DNA of 64,000 nt, taken from the NCBI GenBank assembly GCA_022826925.1, contig JAJDTX010000070.1:1-64000 (forward strand), given 5' to 3'. Below are positions 51,249 to 59,948 of this stretch, one piece after another. The stretch is from Bryobacterales bacterium (GTDB lineage: Bacteria; Acidobacteriota; Terriglobia; Bryobacterales; UBA6623). The translations under genes and the position numbers were made by a program. Under the pieces are notes generated by a model that worked only from the letters and a program-made list of their open reading frames with translations, did not search any database and had not been told where the DNA came from. Within the stretch, counting starts at the first letter, position 1. Each line of letters begins with the position of its first letter.

Positions 51249-54200
51249 CTAGAACGTGATTCGCACGGCCATCTGCATCTGACGCATGGGCCCAGCATTA
51301 TCGAGGGTCCCGAAGTCGCGGTTCTCCACATTCCCGTTCAAGGACCTGAGATTCACGTGGTTCAGCGCGTTGAACATGTCCGCCCGGACCTGAAGCCGCG
51401 AGGATTCGGTCAAGCTGAAGCTCTTCGACAGGGAGAAATCCACAGTCCACTGGCCCAGGCCGCGGATCCTCCCGACACCGACATTCCCCGGCCGCTGGGC
51501 TATGCCGCGGACCTCCTCGACCCTGGCGAAAGCGGCCGGGTTGAGAAACTGCACATCCTGATGCGAGCCGACGCGCGGGCTGCCGAAAGTCGTGCCGGGC
51601 GGAGCATGGATGTTGCCGCCGACGTAGTCCGCTCGGCAGACCCAAGACTGCGAACAGCCCTGATCGATCCTATCCTCGGGCCGCCCGGTCGTCCCGGAAT
51701 ATATGCCGGAAACCTGCCATCCCCCGAGGATGCCTCGAACGAGCCCATTGGAATTGGGGAACTTAGGAAGCTCGTAGATCAAGTCTCCCACGGCCCGGTG
51801 CGCTGTGTCGAAGTCGGGCGGGCCGCGCTCGATCGACAGATCGAAGAAGTCCTGAATGGAGTTTTCCGCATCGGTTCCGTAGTACACGCCGACATCGCCG
51901 CCGGTGAACGCGAGTGTCTTGCCCCAGGTGTAGTGAAAGTCGAACGACAAGTTGCGCGAGAAGCGCTTGCGCAACGACGTCTGCAGGGAGTGATTGATCA
52001 CGCTCTCTCCCATGTCGACGAAATACCCGCCGGGTATGAGCGTGGGATTGGGCCGGATCCCGGTCTGACGGTCGGGCAGGTTGAACCGCCGATGCATCGG
52101 AAACTTCACGCCGCGCGTCCCCACGTAGCCGATCTCCCACATCAGGTTGGATGTGAGCTGGCGTTGGATGTTGAACTGGTAGTTGATCGTGTAGGGGTTC
52201 TGAAGGTCGGGCGTGATGAGCGAGAACACCAATTCGTTTCCGCTCTGTTCGATGTCCTGCTGTGCGAGTGGCACGATCTCTTCATTGGTGAATGGGTACA
52301 TCACACCCAGCCGGTTCGCTTCGACCGCGCTGTACCGGACGCGGAATGGAATGTCCGGTCCAGCGACGCTCTGCCTCAGGATTGCCGGCACCTGCGCGGC
52401 GAACATGACCCCGACCCCGCCTCTGATGACGGCGCTGCCCTCATCATCGAGACGGTAAGCGAAGCCAAGCCGCGGGCCGAGATTGACCCAGCCGTCATGG
52501 TCGATCGGCATGCTGCGCGGGCGACGGGCACCGAAGGCGAAGTTCGTGAAGTCGGCGCCCGGCGGCAGCTCTAGATTCTTGTTGGTGACATCGATCTTGC
52601 CGGTCGGCTCCACCGTGTTGTTGGAGTAGAAGTCGTAGCGCAGGCCCATGTTCAGCGTCAGCCTGTCGCTGGCGCGCCAGTCGTCCTGGACGAAGCCGCC
52701 GACCTCGTACATTCGAGAAGTGTGCGGCCCGTTCGAGCCGAACGAGATCACGGCCGAGTTGATTCGATTGGCCTGCATTTCCTCGATGTTGAGGAACTCA
52801 TAGAGAGGATTCTCGGGATTCGTGCGCGCTCCGCCGTAGTTCACGACCCGGGCTCCGACCTTGATGGTGTGGCTGCCTCGGTTGAGTGTGAATTTCTGAT
52901 CGAACGTGGTCGTCGTGCCCTCCATCAGCCAGACCTCGCCGCTGCCCAACGTGAGCGTTCCGCCGACATTGCGAAGCCGAAACCTCGGGATCCGGTTTTG
53001 CCAGTCGATCGTCTCCTCGCGGTCAGGGTCGACCAGCGTGAAAATGTTGTCGAGCCTCTCCATGTCGGCGTAGTTGGAGCCGAAGCGCGTTTCCGACACC
53101 CAAGTCACGCCGGTCTTGGTGTATTGCAAGTTGTAGCGGTCCTGCACGTACTTGTATTCGCGGTCGTTGGCTCCGTTCAGGTTGTATCTCGGATCCAGGC
53201 CGAACGGACGATTGCGCGTGTAGGTGAACGACAGGTTGCTGGTGTTGGTGACGCGATAGTCCCCCCTGGCAATCACGTGGTTCTCGCTCCGTTCCCGAGA
53301 CCCGACCGTCTCGGTTCGCCCGCGGTACTCGTCAAACAGCAAGGTCGGCTCAGGAATGGTGTCCATCAGCATCCTGATTTCCTGGAACGGAAGCGCGTTG
53401 AGGATGGTGGTTCGCAACTCCGGCGTCGGGACGGTTCCAGTCACACGCCGCGAGGCGTATTCGCGGTATCCCTCGTAGGTGGCGAAGAAGAACAGCCTGT
53501 TTTGCTTGATCGGACCACCCAGTGACCCCCCGAACTGATTGAACACCTCGCGGTTCTTCGCAATCTGGGAGCCGTCCGAGTTGTAGTTCGTCTGGAACGG
53601 ATTCCGCGCATTGAACACATGCGAGCGATAGTTCTCGAACACGCTGCCGTGGAGTTCATTCGTGCCTTGCTTGCTGATGAGATTGATGGTCCCGCTAACC
53701 ACTCCCCCGTTCTCGGCTTTCATGATTCCGCGCATGACCTGCACTTCGTCCACAGCTTCGATGCTCATCACGTCCATGTAATTGCGGCCGCCATACTGTT
53801 GCAGCGCACGGCCCTCGGACGGATTGGAGTTGGCATCAGTTCCATTGACGGTGACTCCCGTGCCGCTCTTGCCGAGCCCATTGATCCGCAGGCTTCCGCC
53901 TCCCACGTCGACGCCGCTGGAGAGCCTGAGGACATTCGTGATGTTGCGGCGCCCCAACGGCAGCTCGCTGATCTTCATGGAGTTCAAGCTCTCGCTCTGC
54001 TCGGAGGCCTGGGTATTGACCAAGGGCGGACGGCCCTCGACCGTGACGGTTTCGGTCAGGCTGCCGATTTCGAGGGTGTGCGTCTGGCGCACAACCTGCG
54101 ATGCGATCAAGGCGATGCCAGTGCTCTCGTACGTCTTGAAGCCATCAGATTCGACCCTGAGCGTGTAGGTGCCAACCGGCAAGACGTTAAACACGAAGTC

Positions 54201-54401
54201 ACCAGTCGCGCTGATCGGGGCAACATAGACGAGCCCCGTGTCATCGTTGGTGAGAGTCGCCTCACCACCCGGAATGACCGCGCCGGACGAGTCCTGCACA
54301 GTCCCGTACAGCGTCGCCGTCGTTACCTGGCCCCAAATGACGGTCGTCGAGCACAGCAACAATGCCAGCGCGAGACGGAACGCAAGCGATCCTGATTTCA
54401 T
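51249..54401 (-). CDS. Oar-like TonB-dependent outer-membrane receptor
   Basis: This 1050-residue receptor has a signal peptide (about residues 1-24, ending VIWGQ), a carboxypeptidase-regulatory domain (about 26-112, TATLYGTVQDSSGAVIPG), a plug domain (about 120-245) with NGLGKSGTGVTVNGTDANS and SGTINLISKQGTNELHGS, and a long barrel ending in Phe (MAVRITF). Its architecture parallels the receptor in the CobN unit, but the two share only family-level similarity. The ligand is unknown. The ATG at 54401 has GAAGGGGGGAG upstream; the open frame further upstream encodes no signal. It is alone, with a structured leader. Confidence 0.92.
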   Translation of the reverse strand: MKSGSLAFRLALALLLCSTTVIWGQVTTATLYGTVQDSSGAVIPGGEATLTNDDTGLVYVAPISATGDFVFNVLPVGTYTLRVESDGFKTYESTGIALIASQVVRQTHTLEIGSLTETVTVEGRPPLVNTQASEQSESLNSMKISELPLGRRNITNVLRLSSGVDVGGGSLRINGLGKSGTGVTVNGTDANSNPSEGRALQQYGGRNYMDVMSIEAVDEVQVMRGIMKAENGGVVSGTINLISKQGTNELHGSVFENYRSHVFNARNPFQTNYNSDGSQIAKNREVFNQFGGSLGGPIKQNRLFFFATYEGYREYASRRVTGTVPTPELRTTILNALPFQEIRMLMDTIPEPTLLFDEYRGRTETVGSRERSENHVIARGDYRVTNTSNLSFTYTRNRPFGLDPRYNLNGANDREYKYVQDRYNLQYTKTGVTWVSETRFGSNYADMERLDNIFTLVDPDREETIDWQNRIPRFRLRNVGGTLTLGSGEVWLMEGTTTTFDQKFTLNRGSHTIKVGARVVNYGGARTNPENPLYEFLNIEEMQANRINSAVISFGSNGPHTSRMYEVGGFVQDDWRASDRLTLNMGLRYDFYSNNTVEPTGKIDVTNKNLELPPGADFTNFAFGARRPRSMPIDHDGWVNLGPRLGFAYRLDDEGSAVIRGGVGVMFAAQVPAILRQSVAGPDIPFRVRYSAVEANRLGVMYPFTNEEIVPLAQQDIEQSGNELVFSLITPDLQNPYTINYQFNIQRQLTSNLMWEIGYVGTRGVKFPMHRRFNLPDRQTGIRPNPTLIPGGYFVDMGESVINHSLQTSLRKRFSRNLSFDFHYTWGKTLAFTGGDVGVYYGTDAENSIQDFFDLSIERGPPDFDTAHRAVGDLIYELPKFPNSNGLVRGILGGWQVSGIYSGTTGRPEDRIDQGCSQSWVCRADYVGGNIHAPPGTTFGSPRVGSHQDVQFLNPAAFARVEEVRGIAQRPGNVGVGRIRGLGQWTVDFSLSKSFSLTESSRLQVRADMFNALNHVNLRSLNGNVENRDFGTLDNAGPMRQMQMAVRITF

Positions 54402-54457
54402 GGCTCCCCCCTTCGGGCACAGCCCGGACGCCCCACTTCGGGCCTTGTACGTCCCGC

Positions 54458-54508
54458 GGCTTACCCTTTCCGGGTAGGCCCGCAGGCCAGCAACCTGGCC
54501 CGGCCAGG
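54458..54508 (-). promoter_or_regulatory. Structured leader of the second TonB receptor gene
   Basis: On the minus strand two perfect stems precede the receptor gene by about 57-107 bases: CCTGGCC/GGCCAGG (54494-54508, one-base centre) and TACCC/GGGTA (54462-54476, loop GGAAA), the latter extended by GGC/GCC. They may be an attenuator, a protein-binding site or part of a cis-regulatory RNA. I do not recognise a named riboswitch. Confidence 0.4.
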
Positions 54509-54984
54509 CCCTGTGCCATGAGGCACCCTGCTCGCGCCCGCTGGATCTCCAGCACGACGGCGGAGGGCAGGCACTAACGAACATTAGGGCCCGCTGTGAT
54601 CCTAAGGGCCGGAAAGCGCGCTGGCAAGGAAGAAACCTGCCTTTTCCTGAGAATTCCCGGGAAATCCCTCTCGCGGAACCGTTTGGCGCCGATGGCGCAC
54701 AGGGACTGGCCCATCCCGGGTTACGCTCGGGACAGGGACCGAGGCTGACACAAGGTCAGGCGGCGCTTGGCCTTGCCGTCCCGTCTGCCCTTACGCGGCC
54801 AAACCGTTTCCGGGCCGGCCCAGTCTCCAGGGTGCAGGTCAGTCTCTTGAGATTCGGGTCAGCCGGATCGGCGCCACGCTCGGCCTCCCGCCGCACGCGC
54901 CGGGGGCCGCCCGTCTTTGCATGGAGCGACTGCGCCGTCCACGCGCGGGCCAGCTTGGCGGCGAGTCTCTCTCCGCCGACCCTG

Positions 54985-54993
54985 TGCTAGACT
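54985..54993 (+). promoter_or_regulatory. Extended -10 element upstream of rpmH
   Basis: TGCTAGACT lies 60 bases before the rpmH start and has the same TGnTAnnnT form as other elements here. The -35 region is weak. GAAGGGG just before the ATG is the ribosome binding site. Confidence 0.4.
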
Positions 54994-55053
54994 GAGGTTT
55001 CAGGCTCTTCGGGACCCTGCGGCCCAAGAGACACCCTACGGAAGGGGCAGCGC

Positions 55054-55218
55054 ATGCCGAAGAGAACATACCAGCCGAATCGGCGCAAGAGAGCGAAGAC
55101 GCACGGGTTCCGCATTCGGATGAGGACAGCGGGAGGCCGACGTGTGCTCAAAGCTCGCCGCGCCAAGGGGCGCAAGCGCCTCACCGTCAGCGACGAGAAA
55201 CGCGGAATTCGCTCCTGA
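55054..55218 (+). CDS. rpmH: 50S ribosomal protein L34
   Basis: This 54-residue, very basic protein begins [20 protein letters not shown], the standard L34 start, and continues with [20 protein letters not shown]. It is part of the large ribosomal subunit. It is slightly longer than usual because of the C-terminal tail [16 protein letters not shown] lies 8 bases before the ATG. The 3' half of the gene is overlapped by the next frame, rnpA, so the pair is coupled. Confidence 0.96.
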   Translation: MPKRTYQPNRRKRAKTHGFRIRMRTAGGRRVLKARRAKGRKRLTVSDEKRGIRS

Positions 55219-55579
55219 TCTAGCCGTCGGCAGGGCGTTCCCGCGGCAACGGCGCATCCTCAAGCGCGCTGACTTCCAAGCAGTCTATGATGGAGGTGTT
55301 CGGGTCGGAGCCCGGCTAGTCACGATCTTTGCGATGGCAACGGGTGCGGACCGTCCCGCCCGCGTCGGCCTGACAGTCACCCGCAAGATCGGCAACTCCG
55401 TAGTCAGGAACCGCTGCAAGCGCTTGCTCCGCGAGGCCGTTCGCCAGCACTGGCGCTCGTTGCCGACCGGCACGGACGTGGTGCTGCTCGCCCGCTACGG
55501 GCTCGCCACGGCACAGGCCCGAGAGGTGGAGAGAGAGATTGCCCGAATGCTGCCCAAGGCCGCGCAAAGGCTCGGCTGA
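55142..55579 (+). CDS. rnpA: Ribonuclease P protein component, overlapping rpmH
   Basis: This protein helps the RNase P RNA process the 5' ends of tRNAs. The core (about residues 32-145) has the expected [16 protein letters not shown] and the RNR signature [15 protein letters not shown]. From the first in-frame start, GTG at 55142, it carries about 32 extra residues, and this start lies inside rpmH, overlapping it by 77 bases. No ATG, GTG, TTG or CTG occurs in this frame between there and the core, so either the extension is real or an unusual codon is used. A deeper rnpA/rpmH overlap is known in Thermus. Confidence 0.9.
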   Translation: MCSKLAAPRGASASPSATRNAEFAPDLAVGRAFPRQRRILKRADFQAVYDGGVRVGARLVTIFAMATGADRPARVGLTVTRKIGNSVVRNRCKRLLREAVRQHWRSLPTGTDVVLLARYGLATAQAREVEREIARMLPKAAQRLG

Positions 55580-55841
55580 GCCATCCGAGCGGCGCCGGCG
55601 CAGTGTCCCGCAAGCGATCGCGCTGGCGATCCTGCGGGTCTACAAGGTGGCTATATCGCCGCTAGTGCCGCCCTCATGCAGATTCCACCCGACCTGCTCG
55701 GACTATGCGCGCGAAGCCATCGAGTGTCACGGGATTGCCCGCGGCGCTGTGTTGGCGGCCAAGCGGCTGCTGCGCTGCCACCCGTTCTCGCCCGGCGGAA
55801 TCGACCTAGTCCCGAAGGCCGTCCGGCGAGTGGACCACTAA
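55539..55841 (+). CDS. yidD: Membrane protein insertion efficiency factor YidD
   Basis: This small protein (100 residues from the TTG at 55539) contains the YidD core: [20 protein letters not shown], then [14 protein letters not shown] and [12 protein letters not shown], with the family's conserved cysteines. It helps YidC insert proteins into the inner membrane and sits at its cytoplasmic face. The exact start is uncertain: YidD normally begins about 12 residues before the LRVY segment, but no ATG or GTG is present, so the TTG inside rnpA or a CTG near 55620 may be used. It overlaps rnpA by 41 bases, and yidC follows after 4. Confidence 0.9.
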   Translation: MPECCPRPRKGSAEPSERRRRSVPQAIALAILRVYKVAISPLVPPSCRFHPTCSDYAREAIECHGIARGAVLAAKRLLRCHPFSPGGIDLVPKAVRRVDH

Positions 55842-55845
55842 GCCC

Positions 55846-57561
55846 GTGAACGACGAACAATTTATCCAACGCCGAATGCTCATGGCAGCGGTCCTTTCGG
55901 CCGTGGTGATGGGCCTGTACATCTATCTGGCTCCGCGCCCCGAACCTCCGCCGCAACCCGCGCAGGACACGCTCGAGGAGACCACCGCAGCCCCCGCCGA
56001 GGCTGGCGGCCAGGCCGAGGCGGAGCAGCGGCGAGCGACTGCCGCCGAGGAGGCCGACGACACCGACGTCGAAGCCGAGACGGAGCAAACGGTGGTGGTC
56101 GAGAACGAGAACTACCGCGTGGAGTTCACCAACCGCGGGGCCGTGGTGACCAGTTGGCAACTCAAGCAATACAACGACTCGCTCGGCGAGCCGCTCGACC
56201 TAGTCCATGCTGACGGGGCCAAGCGCTACGGCATGCCGTTCCGGCTGGTGCGGCCCGGCGGCGACCCGATCGAGGGCACCGACGAGGCGCTGTTCGCGTT
56301 CAACCGCGGCCGAAACGTGCGCAACGCGCCGGAGACCCTGACCTTCGAATACGCAAAGCCCGGGCTGCGAGTCCTCAAGCGCTTCGCGTTTGGGGCCTCC
56401 GGCCACGTCGTGCAGGTCGAGACCCAAGTCGTGGAAGCGGACCGCCCGCAGCGCCACCTGCTGTCCTGGGGCGGAGGATTCGGCGACACGGCCCAAGCGG
56501 GCAACTCCGTGCACAGCCAGACCTATTACTACACGGACGGCGATATCGAGTACGTGCCCGCAGACGACGCCGAGGACGAGCGCATCACCCATTCCGGGCC
56601 GTTCCCTTTCGTGGGCATCGGCGACCTGTTCTTCACCGCGGCCGCCATCCCCGAGCCCGGGCAGGACATCCGGATCGAGACCAGCGCCATCGAGATCGTG
56701 CCGGCGGGCGCTGAGCCCGGCGACCAGCAGACCTACGTGGCTGGCGCCTTCGGCGGCGCCACGGACAACCGTTTCCGGCTGTACGTGGGCCCGAAGAGCC
56801 GCTCATCCCTGGCCGAAGTGGGAGAGGTCGGCAACGCGTTTCGCGGCATTGTCGATTACGGCTTCTTCGCCTTCATCGCCGAGCCAATCTTTCTCATGCT
56901 GCGCTGGGTGCACTCCAACGTCGTCGCCAACTGGGGCTGGAGCATCGTGATCGTCACGGTCTTCATCAACACGATCCTGTTTCCGCTCAAGTACAAGAGC
57001 ACCAAGTCGATGCGCAAGATGCAGCAGCTGCAGCCGCTCGTGAAGGAGATCAACAACCGCTACAAGGGCGTGACGATGCGCGACCCGCGCAAGGCCAAGC
57101 AAAACGAAGAGCTGCAGGCCCTTTACAAGAAACACAACGCGAACCCCATGGGCGGCTGCCTGCCGATCCTGCTGCAGATGCCCATCCTCTTCGCCTTCTA
57201 CAAGCTGCTCACAGTGGCGATCGAGATCCGGCATGCGGAGTGGCTGTGGGTGTCCGACCTGTCCAACCCCGAGACCCTGGCGATCCGCGTGCTGCCACTG
57301 GCCATGGTGGCCACCCAGTTCTGGTCGCAATCGCTCACGCCGACGCCGACCGCGGACGCCATGCAGGCCCGCATGATGAAGTTCATGCCGCTGGTGTTCG
57401 GATTCATCTTCTACCAGTTCCAAGCCGGCCTAGTGCTATACTGGCTGACCAGCAATTGTGTGGGCATAGCGCAGCAACTCGTGCTGAACCGGCTACCGCA
57501 AGAGCAATTGGAACTGGACCGCAAGCCGCAGCGGGGCAAGCGGAAAAAGCGCGGCAAGTAG
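55846..57561 (+). CDS. yidC: Membrane protein insertase YidC
   Basis: This 571-residue insertase has an N-terminal helix (about residues 9-27), a large periplasmic domain (about 80-330) and the conserved core of helices from about 345 onward, including NWGWSIVIVTVFINTILFPL. It folds membrane proteins into the inner membrane with or without SecYEG. The conserved Arg of the hydrophilic groove lies in this core. An acidic, Ala/Glu-rich linker (about 35-80) is longer than in E. coli. It starts at GTG 4 bases after yidD. The C-terminal tail RKPQRGKRKKRGK is basic, as usual for ribosome contact. Confidence 0.95.
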   Translation: MNDEQFIQRRMLMAAVLSAVVMGLYIYLAPRPEPPPQPAQDTLEETTAAPAEAGGQAEAEQRRATAAEEADDTDVEAETEQTVVVENENYRVEFTNRGAVVTSWQLKQYNDSLGEPLDLVHADGAKRYGMPFRLVRPGGDPIEGTDEALFAFNRGRNVRNAPETLTFEYAKPGLRVLKRFAFGASGHVVQVETQVVEADRPQRHLLSWGGGFGDTAQAGNSVHSQTYYYTDGDIEYVPADDAEDERITHSGPFPFVGIGDLFFTAAAIPEPGQDIRIETSAIEIVPAGAEPGDQQTYVAGAFGGATDNRFRLYVGPKSRSSLAEVGEVGNAFRGIVDYGFFAFIAEPIFLMLRWVHSNVVANWGWSIVIVTVFINTILFPLKYKSTKSMRKMQQLQPLVKEINNRYKGVTMRDPRKAKQNEELQALYKKHNANPMGGCLPILLQMPILFAFYKLLTVAIEIRHAEWLWVSDLSNPETLAIRVLPLAMVATQFWSQSLTPTPTADAMQARMMKFMPLVFGFIFYQFQAGLVLYWLTSNCVGIAQQLVLNRLPQEQLELDRKPQRGKRKKRGK

Positions 57562-57597
57562 TGCGCCGCGGTTCCCGAGCGGCGCGGCAAAACGACC

Positions 57598-58104
57598 ATG
57601 GCAGACATCGAATGGACCGTTGAATCCCTCGGCCCGCTAATCGATGATTTTCTCAACCCCGTCCTCGACGCGGCCGACTTCGACATCGACTACGACATAT
57701 TCGAGGTGAAGGGCAAGCTCGCCGTGATCGGCCCCGAGCTGATGGTCGATTTCGAGGGCAACGACGCGCGCATGCTCCTGCACCGCCGGGCCGAGCTGCT
57801 CCTGGCCTTGGAGCAGCTGACTCTCGAGGCCCTGCGCATCCCGCACCAAGATCGCTACCGGCTGATCTTCGATGTGAACGACTACCGCATGCACCGCATC
57901 GAAGAGCTGTGCTTGAAGGCCAAGGCCGCGGCGGATCAAGTCAAGCAGACCGGCAAGCCGTACAAGTTCCGCCCGATGACTTCTCGCGAGCGGCGCATCG
58001 TTCATGTCACGCTCAGCGACGACGATGAGATCACGACCCTCTCCGAGGGCACTCCGCCCAACCGCTACACGGTGGTCGAGCCACGCGCCGACGCAGACAG
58101 CTAG
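57598..58104 (+). CDS. khpB: KhpB/Jag RNA-binding protein
   Basis: This 168-residue protein has a KH-like segment (about residues 45-85) and a C-terminal R3H domain (about 95-155). The R3H part shows RIEELCLKAKAAADQV, then FRPMTSRERRIVH and SEGTPPNRYTVVEP, all typical of Jag/KhpB. With KhpA it forms a small RNA-binding pair in many bacteria. The N-terminal Jag_N domain is shortened. Its place between yidC and mnmE is the standard gene order. Confidence 0.9.
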   Translation: MADIEWTVESLGPLIDDFLNPVLDAADFDIDYDIFEVKGKLAVIGPELMVDFEGNDARMLLHRRAELLLALEQLTLEALRIPHQDRYRLIFDVNDYRMHRIEELCLKAKAAADQVKQTGKPYKFRPMTSRERRIVHVTLSDDDEITTLSEGTPPNRYTVVEPRADADS

Positions 58105-58149
58105 CGGCGGCCAGCGATCGGCAGCCCCGGACAGCCCCTTGAATCGGCC

Positions 58150-59520
58150 GTGCCCCCGCTTGATCCGCATCTGTCCGCGCTGGCGGCGGATACCATCGTC
58201 GCGCCGGCCACGCCAGCCGGGCGGTCGGCCGTGGGGGTGGTCAGGCTGTCGGGCGAGCAGGCGGTTGAGATCGCCGGCGGCCTCTTGCGGCGACGGCGCT
58301 GGCGTCCGCGCGAGGCAGTCCTAGACCACCTGGTCGATGCCGAAGGGGCACTGGTCGACCAAGTATTGGTAACGCTGTTCCAAGCGCCCGCCAGCTACAC
58401 GGGCGAAGACGTGGTCGAGATCTCCTGCCACGGCTCTCCCCCTGTGTTGCGGCACGCCGTCGAGCGAGCCGCCGAGCTAGGCGCCCGCCTAGCCGAGCCC
58501 GGAGAATTCACGCGGCGAGCCCGGCGCAACGGCCGCATGGACCTGGTCCAAGCCGAGGCGGTACGCGATCTGATCGACTCTGCGACGCTCTACCAAGCCC
58601 GAATTGCCGCGCGGCAGACAACCGGGGCGCTCTCCAAGCGGCTGCAAGCCGTCAAGCGGTCGCTGCTCACGCTGATCGCACGGCTGGAGGCAGGGATCGA
58701 CTTTGCGGAAGACGACATCGAGGTGGAAGACAGCGCGGCGATCGCGGCGGCGCTGGCGCCGCTGCGACAGCAGCTCGGCACGTTGGTCGAAGGGTTCACT
58801 GTCGGCAAGGTAGTGCGCAGCGGCCTGCGACTCGCCATCGTCGGCCGCCCGAACGTCGGCAAGTCCAGCCTGTTCAACCGCCTCTTGGAGCGCGAGCGAG
58901 CGATCGTCAACCCCGCCGCGGGCACGACGCGGGATGCGATCAGCGAGACTGCGTCATTTGACGGGATACCGGTGGACCTAGTGGACACCGCGGGCATCCG
59001 GGCGACCGGAGACGCGATCGAATCCGAGGGCGTCGAGCGGTCGTGGCAGAGCTTGCACGACGCCGATTGCGCCCTGGTCGTGGTGGACCTCTCGCAACCC
59101 GATGCGGGCGAAGACGACGAATTGTGGCGGCGCGCGAGGTCGGATTGCCCGGCGCTGCTGGTGGGCAACAAGCTGGACCTGCCGCGCCGGCGCGGCAAGT
59201 CTGAAGAGCTAATCGCCGTGTCGGCCAAGACCGGCGAGGGCATCGCGGATCTGCGCGAACGGATCCGCCAGCGCACCCTGCCCGGACTGGACACTCTGCA
59301 CGAGGGCTCGCTGGTCACCAATATCCGCCAGGAGCAACTGCTGCGCGAGGCGCTGCAGGCGCTCGAAAGGGCATCGGACGGCGTCCGGGCGAGGGTCCCC
59401 CACGAAATGCTGTTGCTCGATCTGTACGAAGCCCTGAGACCTCTCGATGCGATCACCGGAGCGACTTCGGTGGATGACATCTTGGACCAGATCTTCTCCA
59501 CGTTCTGCATCGGCAAATGA
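58150..59520 (+). CDS. mnmE: tRNA modification GTPase MnmE
   Basis: This 456-residue GTPase works with MnmG to put the carboxymethylaminomethyl group on U34 of certain tRNAs. The tetrahydrofolate-binding N-terminal domain (about residues 8-125) is followed by a helical domain and an inserted G domain with G1 G232-RPNVGKS, G3 DTAG and G4 NKLD. The C-terminal FCIGK carries the conserved Cys at residue 453. It starts at GTG. MnmG is not in the window. Confidence 0.96.
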   Translation: MPPLDPHLSALAADTIVAPATPAGRSAVGVVRLSGEQAVEIAGGLLRRRRWRPREAVLDHLVDAEGALVDQVLVTLFQAPASYTGEDVVEISCHGSPPVLRHAVERAAELGARLAEPGEFTRRARRNGRMDLVQAEAVRDLIDSATLYQARIAARQTTGALSKRLQAVKRSLLTLIARLEAGIDFAEDDIEVEDSAAIAAALAPLRQQLGTLVEGFTVGKVVRSGLRLAIVGRPNVGKSSLFNRLLERERAIVNPAAGTTRDAISETASFDGIPVDLVDTAGIRATGDAIESEGVERSWQSLHDADCALVVVDLSQPDAGEDDELWRRARSDCPALLVGNKLDLPRRRGKSEELIAVSAKTGEGIADLRERIRQRTLPGLDTLHEGSLVTNIRQEQLLREALQALERASDGVRARVPHEMLLLDLYEALRPLDAITGATSVDDILDQIFSTFCIGK

Positions 59521-59671
59521 ATCCCGTCGCGCGAGGCGCTGGTGGGTCCCCGGCCGCCGCTGCCCGCCAGCAGAAGCGTTCGCGACGTTCGCGTTGCGGT
59601 AGCGGACCCGCGCGTGGGAATCTCTTCGCTCTATCGGTCGGTGCGACCGTGTCGAGACTCGAACAGCCAAA

Positions 59672-59677
59672 TATAAT
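59672..59677 (+). promoter_or_regulatory. Perfect TATAAT -10 box next to the purS start
   Basis: TATAAT ends 5 bases before the TTG start of purS, so transcription should begin at or very near the start codon. The -35 region is weak. It is the best -10 match I noticed among the start-proximal elements. Confidence 0.5.
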
Positions 59678-59682
59678 GGGAC

Positions 59683-59934
59683 TTGAAGGCCATCATCCAA
59701 GTAGCTCCCAAAAAGACCGTGCTGGACCCGCAGGGACGCGCCATTACCAAGGCCCTCCAAGGCCACGGACACGAGGACATTGTCGACGTCCGGCAGGGCA
59801 AGTTCTTCGAGATTGAACTTGCGCAGGGGGACAGTCCCGAAGGAGTCCGGGAGCGCCTTGAGCGCCTAGCAGCGGAAGTGCTAGCCAACCCCGTGATCGA
59901 AGACTACGAAGTGACCGTGCTGGACGCGCCCTAG
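59683..59934 (+). CDS. purS: Phosphoribosylformylglycinamidine synthase subunit PurS
   Basis: This 83-residue protein matches PurS from end to end: VLDPQGRAITKALQGHGHED, then VRQGKFFEIEL and the closing ANPVIEDYEVTVLDAP. PurS joins PurL and PurQ in the fourth step of purine synthesis and may help ammonia pass between them. The start codon is TTG, since no ATG or GTG is available in frame. purL and purQ usually follow purS but are not in this window; a GlmS-like gene follows after 14 bp. Confidence 0.93.
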   Translation: MKAIIQVAPKKTVLDPQGRAITKALQGHGHEDIVDVRQGKFFEIELAQGDSPEGVRERLERLAAEVLANPVIEDYEVTVLDAP

Positions 59935-59948
59935 CCCGGACAAGCGCT

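Larger units (their letters stand above)
54402..55053. other. Divergent intergenic region, 652 bp, largest gap in the window
   Basis: This region separates the second TonB receptor gene (minus) from rpmH (plus). It includes the receptor leader hairpins, a TTCCCGGGAA palindrome (54654-54663), a GCGCC/GGCGC hairpin near 54686-54698 and an rpmH promoter candidate. The rpmH-rnpA block often lies near oriC, but I see no cluster of DnaA boxes and no dnaA gene, so I do not call an origin. No SRP RNA, RNase P RNA or tmRNA motif was found. Confidence 0.5.

Noticed and set aside
54402-54584. N-terminal extension of the second TonB receptor to 54584
   Set aside because: The added residues lack a signal peptide; the ATG at 54401 has a strong ribosome binding site and is followed by a signal.
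54402-55053. Replication origin near the rpmH block
   Set aside because: No DnaA-box cluster, AT-rich unwinding element or dnaA gene is seen.
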